DNA of 64,000 nucleotides from Branchiostoma lanceolatum (lineage: Eukaryota; Chordata; Leptocardii; Amphioxiformes; Branchiostomatidae), in assembly GCF_035083965.1 (NCBI RefSeq), contig NC_089735.1, forward strand, positions 6,784,001 through 6,848,000, given 5' to 3'. Below, piece by piece: positions 41,577-64,000 of the stretch. The notes beneath the pieces were generated by a model that saw nothing but the letters and a program-made list of their open reading frames with translations, had not been told where the DNA came from and searched no databases. Each line of letters opens with the position of its first letter. Position 1 is the first letter of the stretch. A program made the translations under genes and the position numbers.

Positions 41577-42672
41577 TAACGTTGGGTAACATAAATTCGC
41601 GGGGTACTTAAATTCGGGATTTTTCGAAAACGGGGTGTTTAGGGATATGTGCTAGATGCAACATCAGTAATACCGCTAGAAATGCAAACTTGACAGACTA
41701 ACGCATTCAGAACACTGTCTGAAAAGCTTCGATAACCATGTATTAGAAGTTGGCTACGTCAAAAACTCTCCGTCCCTTATTGTCACAGTCTGAGGGCTTC
41801 GTGGGAGAATTATATGTACATAGTTGTTCGCTGGTTTATAAGACAAATGTCACATCCGCTTCCTGCTCAACACAATTATTTACAATACAACTTATTAGAA
41901 TCTCTTTTGCTAACCTACAACTGGACTCTAAGCGTGATTAATCATCAAAACGCCTCTCTGTTGCTACAACCAATGGCTACGGCACTACGGTGAATTTTCC
42001 CGCCGCCATATTCGTTACCCAGAATCCTGCTATTCGGCAGACGACAAACGTTTGCGAGGAACACTTTTTTGTCTAAATGTTGTGTGTGATAGTGGACTGA
42101 TGGCGATATTTTCCTCAAAGTTTGCTCTTAGCACAAGCAGAAACACATGGACATAGTAGTATTACCATTTCTACGGCATCCAGCTAACGCCCCGATGAAT
42201 AATGTACATATTTCCATGACGGTGGGGGTGAACTTTGAGTGAAGTTCTACCGACTCAACACACGGGTTGTTCCCGAAGGCCTGATGCGTGCGGTACGGCC
42301 GTTTTTTCGTGTATCTTTTTTACTTGGACACGTCTATATCCATAGCACTCTCCTCAAGCCAAGGATGGAACGAATAGCTGCTGTATAAAATGTGATTAGC
42401 GGTAAGATATTCAAGACGAATCTTCTCTCCCGAATTAATGTGCCCCCCTGTCCGACAGCACCGCCATTGTGCGTGCGGCGGACGGTAGTTTCAAGTTGAA
42501 ATATTATGGTGTCAGCACGACTAGAGACAAAATCTACCATATATATGATTAGTGCAAAGATAGTACATGATACTGACAGAATAATAGAAAAAAAGGATGG
42601 TTTATTGTTCTGCTAGATTGATTTCAGTCAACCATTATCGGAAAAATCCCGAATTTATGTTACCCAACGTTA
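41577..42672. mobile_element. 1.1-kb DNA-transposon-like element with terminal inverted repeats
   Basis: The left end TAACGTTGGGTAACATAAAT is the exact reverse complement of the right end at about 42653-42672. The match continues to GGGATTTTTC after an extra 17 bases in the left arm. The flanking TA at each side may be a target duplication. No transposase-like frame is seen, so it is non-autonomous. It contains a GCCGCCATATT motif (YY1-like) at about 42000. Confidence 0.75.
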
Positions 42673-42800
42673 CATCCCAGATGGCTGACTGTAAGCAACA
42701 ACAACATAATCTTGCCATTGCAACTGCACAATCACTAAATTGTCTTTCTTGAGTTGTCAAAAGAGTAAAGACTGTCTGATTTCTGTGCAACTTTTCAAAT

Positions 42801-42838
42801 TGTGTGATAAATACTGGTGAACCAGTATTTATCACACA
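42801..42838. repeat. Perfect 17-bp palindrome with 4-base loop
   Basis: TGTGTGATAAATACTGG is followed by TGAA and then by its exact reverse complement. It could fold into a hairpin or be a collapsed terminal-repeat element. No TSD-like flank or gene is adjacent. Confidence 0.85.
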
Positions 42839-43532
42839 CTAATATCAGCTTCCAATATTGCTCAAACTTAACCAAACTAGATACTACTTGTGTATTAGAA
42901 AAATTAAAATGCACCAAAAATCACCCTCGGGAAAGAAAATGATATTTGTTGATAATTATTGCAGGAATTATATCAAGTATCATTTTCCTTACATTCCCAT
43001 TAGTGCTTTTTGCTTCATTTTGTTTTTCTTTGTATCTGTTTAGTTTGTGACTGTGTAAAATACTGTAAACCAAAGCTAAGGCCATTTTGACTTAATAATA
43101 TGGATGACATCCTCTGGGAACCCCAAAACTGATGTGAGCGTGCGAATTAAAAAAAAAGTTTGTCGAAAAATAGATGCCTTTACTATGAAATCTATGTGGT
43201 CAGGAACAATGAACAAAACTTAACACACTGAGCATGGTATACCAAATAATAGATTCTTCATTTTGGTTCTCTCACATCTTATTCTTTGACTTTGGCATTC
43301 TACGACATTAGTACCCGTTTTCCGAAATATATTCTTATGCATTGACAATGTACAGCATATGTTTTCTCATTTTGCAAATGCTTTTTTATGATTTACAGTA
43401 TGGCCGATACTTTTTTGTGTGGAAACATACAAAAATTGATGCGTGGGTGTTCCCCATTGAAGAGATCGGAATGGAAAACAGAATTCAGTCCTTGAGCAGA
43501 ATTGGCTAATTTGTGAGGTTGCAGTCCCCAAA

Positions 43533-43635
43533 TGGACCGATCCCGACTGTCCAACACAATTAGCCGTTCAACCAATGACAGCATGGCAATTATCGGTTCG
43601 ACCAATGAGAGGGACTGCATGTTGGTCAATATTAG
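43533..43635. repeat. Dispersed repeat, copy 1 (pair with 53830)
   Basis: Shares GACTGTCCA, CACAATTA, ACCAATGA, AGCATGGCAATTA and GTTC-ACCAATGAGA in order with 53830-53945. No ends or coding sequence are identified. Confidence 0.7.
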
Positions 43636-43756
43636 TCTTTGTTCATTTGTTCCGCATAACTGATAAACCGCCTTTAGGCATAACACACCTGTCTTGTATG
43701 ATAGGTACAAGCTGCGTAAGACGAGACTGATAGTCTTTTCCACTCGCATCGAGATT

Positions 43757-44008
43757 GACCTCTACTCTTTTGGATACGTGTGGTGGGTTCTCGAGGTGTG
43801 GCTCTTCTCAAACTTGGGACCTCTGGCCCATCCGAGAGAACATCCCTAATGGAAACAAGCTACTCATTTTCACCGGAGTCGAGTTAGGAAATAGGTGTTT
43901 AGTGCCTTTCCAAAGGGCACAACATTGGGACCTGCCAGGGATTCAAACCCAGAACCTTTAGAGTCTAAGTCAAACTTACCTAACTACAAGACCACCTTGA
44001 CAGCTACA
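43757..44008 (-). mobile_element. tRNA-derived SINE, second full copy
   Basis: On the minus strand it has a tRNA-like head with B box GGTTTGAATCC, then CCCTTTGGAAAGGCACTAA, GTGAAAATGAGTAGC and a body like that of the SINE at 22594. It is more diverged from that copy, so older. Confidence 0.75.
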
Positions 44009-44289
44009 AGGTGACAAAGTTCTCCTTCTAGTTCAAACATCTCTATTGGAATTCAACATTAGTATCCATTTTCCATTATTTTTTGCAACTTACGACATAT
44101 ATTTGCTAATTTTGCAGCTTCTTTGTATGAAAAAAAAAAGTATGGTCGCAAGTTGTTATTCTTGATGCATGCATGGATGTCATCCATATAATCAAGACAG
44201 TATGGCCTTAAAGAAAAACAGTCTTGTAGTAGTTTGTACATTCCACAGAAACTACATTAAACAATGTAACAAGACCATGGCCCAACAAA

Positions 44290-45855
44290 TTCGCCATTAA
44301 AACACAACTTTATTTTGAGGAGGCAACAAAGCTTACAGCTGGAAAAAGGCACACGTAGGGGAAACATAACTGGAACCTCTACGTGTATTTGTACTTCAGG
44401 AAAGTAACCAGTACAAAATGGCACGAAATAAAAGAATCCTTAGGGACAGATCTAGAATCTAGACAGCAAAAGGTCTTCCAGTACAGCTATGTCGTGTTGT
44501 TCACACCACAAGGCAGTTTCCCCAGTTAGAATGTCAGGGATTGGTTAGCATTTTGGGTAAGGAACATAAATGATGTGCCTCGAGTGAAGTAACTTTTTCA
44601 TTCTTACAAATGGAAAAGAAAGAAAAATGGAAGGAGATTTTTCAGAGTACTGCTAACATACAAGTTACAATTGTAAGCAGATTAAATTGATGCCATTGTC
44701 ATCCCTATTTTGAATACACCAGCATTGCTAATTTGTCTTCTATTGAAGAAACCTTAGATACAAACAGGGCTTTGTACATAGTAGAGTTTTAGGTAGAAAC
44801 AACAGGAGCAATCCACCAAAGTTACAAAATGCACACAGAGAACTGGCACTTGTGGGGATCTTGGAGCTTCAAGGTGTCAACAAATTAATCTATACAAACT
44901 TCGTCGTTCAATACATCAAGCAAACCAAAAATTACTCTACCTTTTTTTTCATGTCACATACATCAGACGTTTTTCTGTTCAACACATAACATAGTTTTGT
45001 TACCATTCAGGTGTGTATAGCACAGGGTCAAGTACAAGGGAAGGGAAACAGATCTTTCACCTTTGCCGGACCAACATTCTTTGTCATGTGCTTCACTGAC
45101 CTTTTCTGTATTTTGCTCCGCATCGAAGGAACTCATCTTCTCAACTTACCGGTCACCCAAGAGAAAAACCATACAACAATTGCCTCAGAAAATGATTAAT
45201 ACAGCAACACTAGTTGTCCTACCATACTTATTTCCCATTTGTGAATCTAAATATGTTTAGTAAGTACAAAAAAAGTCAGCGTTGCATTATAAGTGTACAT
45301 ATTAAAGTTGTCACCACTTTTTCTCACATGCCTCCTTGTAATTACTTATATCTAAGTGGTTAATTATCCCTAGAAATAATGTCTATGTGTCCAATTGTTC
45401 ATTATTATCAATAGTCTTTTGCTGAACATTCCTACCAACCTACAAACTACTATAGCAAGCTATTACAACATAAATCCACAAAATCTATACAAAACATGGG
45501 TTATCCCACAAAGGTGTATAAGTCAACATACTTATTCAAGCATTTTGGATTGCAGTTGAAATTTGAAGATGTCAATTCCTCACTTGATGTACGTGTTGAT
45601 GACTTGGAATGTTCTATTCACACGTCCGTGCCTATCATTGAAAGAAAGTGAAGAAACTGAACTACTGTTAAGGCGTTCATTACTGTGGGAGTACAAAACG
45701 GGAGTCAAAAAGCCTGTAAGCTACATATTTATCAACACGCTAATGACATCAGGGAAAGGGCGACCCCTGATTCGTCGAGGGGGAGGATTCATGTCCCTGA
45801 TTGGTCGGTTGCACCAGGATGTGGGAACACATCTCGGAGGCCCTGCCATGTCAAC
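44290..45855 (-). other. Probable RhoA 3' UTR
   Basis: AT-rich sequence follows the RhoA stop codon. TTTATT at 44309-44314 is AATAAA on the minus strand and could end a 1.55-kb 3' UTR. Several small open frames here (for example near 45011 and 45563) have no domain. The true end is not proven; transcript data would be needed. Confidence 0.45.

Positions 45856-64000
<18,145 letters not shown>

Larger units (their letters stand above)
41153..44289. other. Intergenic region with mobile-element remains
   Basis: No gene is recognised. It contains an inverted-repeat element (41577-42672), a perfect palindrome (42801-42838), a dispersed repeat (43533-43635) and a SINE (43757-44008), each listed separately. 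AT-rich sequence fills the rest. Confidence 0.6.

Overview
The window looks like nuclear DNA of a lancelet (Branchiostoma or a close relative). The supporting signs are spliced genes with GT-AG introns, a RhoA protein almost identical to the vertebrate one, an ethanolamine-phosphate phospho-lyase type aminotransferase, a local array of IgGFc-binding-protein-like genes, class A GPCRs, tRNA-derived SINEs, many small inverted-repeat elements and GT/CT microsatellites. The genus is an inference; the sequence directly shows only an invertebrate-deuterostome-like gene set.

Layout. 1-85: possible last exon of a gene entering from the left (+). 2626-4023: intronless QRFP-receptor-like GPCR (+). 6056-7000: broken 3' piece of an IgGFc-binding-like gene (-). 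7166-36362: five apparently intact ten-exon genes of one family, called copies A to E here. A is on +; B, C, D and E are in tandem on -. Each encodes a secreted protein of 508-519 aa with an IgGFc-binding N-terminal type region and a short tail with two acidic Ca-binding-like loops and cysteines. 39203-41152: two-exon divergent GPCR (+). 44290-51377: RhoA (-), four coding exons and a probable long 3' UTR. 54079-62331: eleven exons of an ETNPPL/PHYKPL-type PLP enzyme (-); its first coding exon was not found. The rest is intergenic or intronic DNA with SINEs, a LINE 3' end and several non-autonomous DNA-transposon-like elements.

Most interesting part. The 30-kb IgGFc-binding-like array keeps identical intron phases and a near-invariant exon 9, but its variation is focused in a few short segments, several at exon ends. 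Copies B-E share an upstream sequence module, and B-E also share a CAAAGGTC site 69-94 bp before the start codon. A reversed orphan copy of the module lies between A and B with no gene behind it, and a 3'-end pseudogene lies beside A. Together these record duplication, inversion and loss. The role of the family is not shown by the sequence; secretion and relation to FCGBP make mucus or surface-defence functions plausible. The two GPCRs, RhoA and the PLP enzyme show no functional link to the array.
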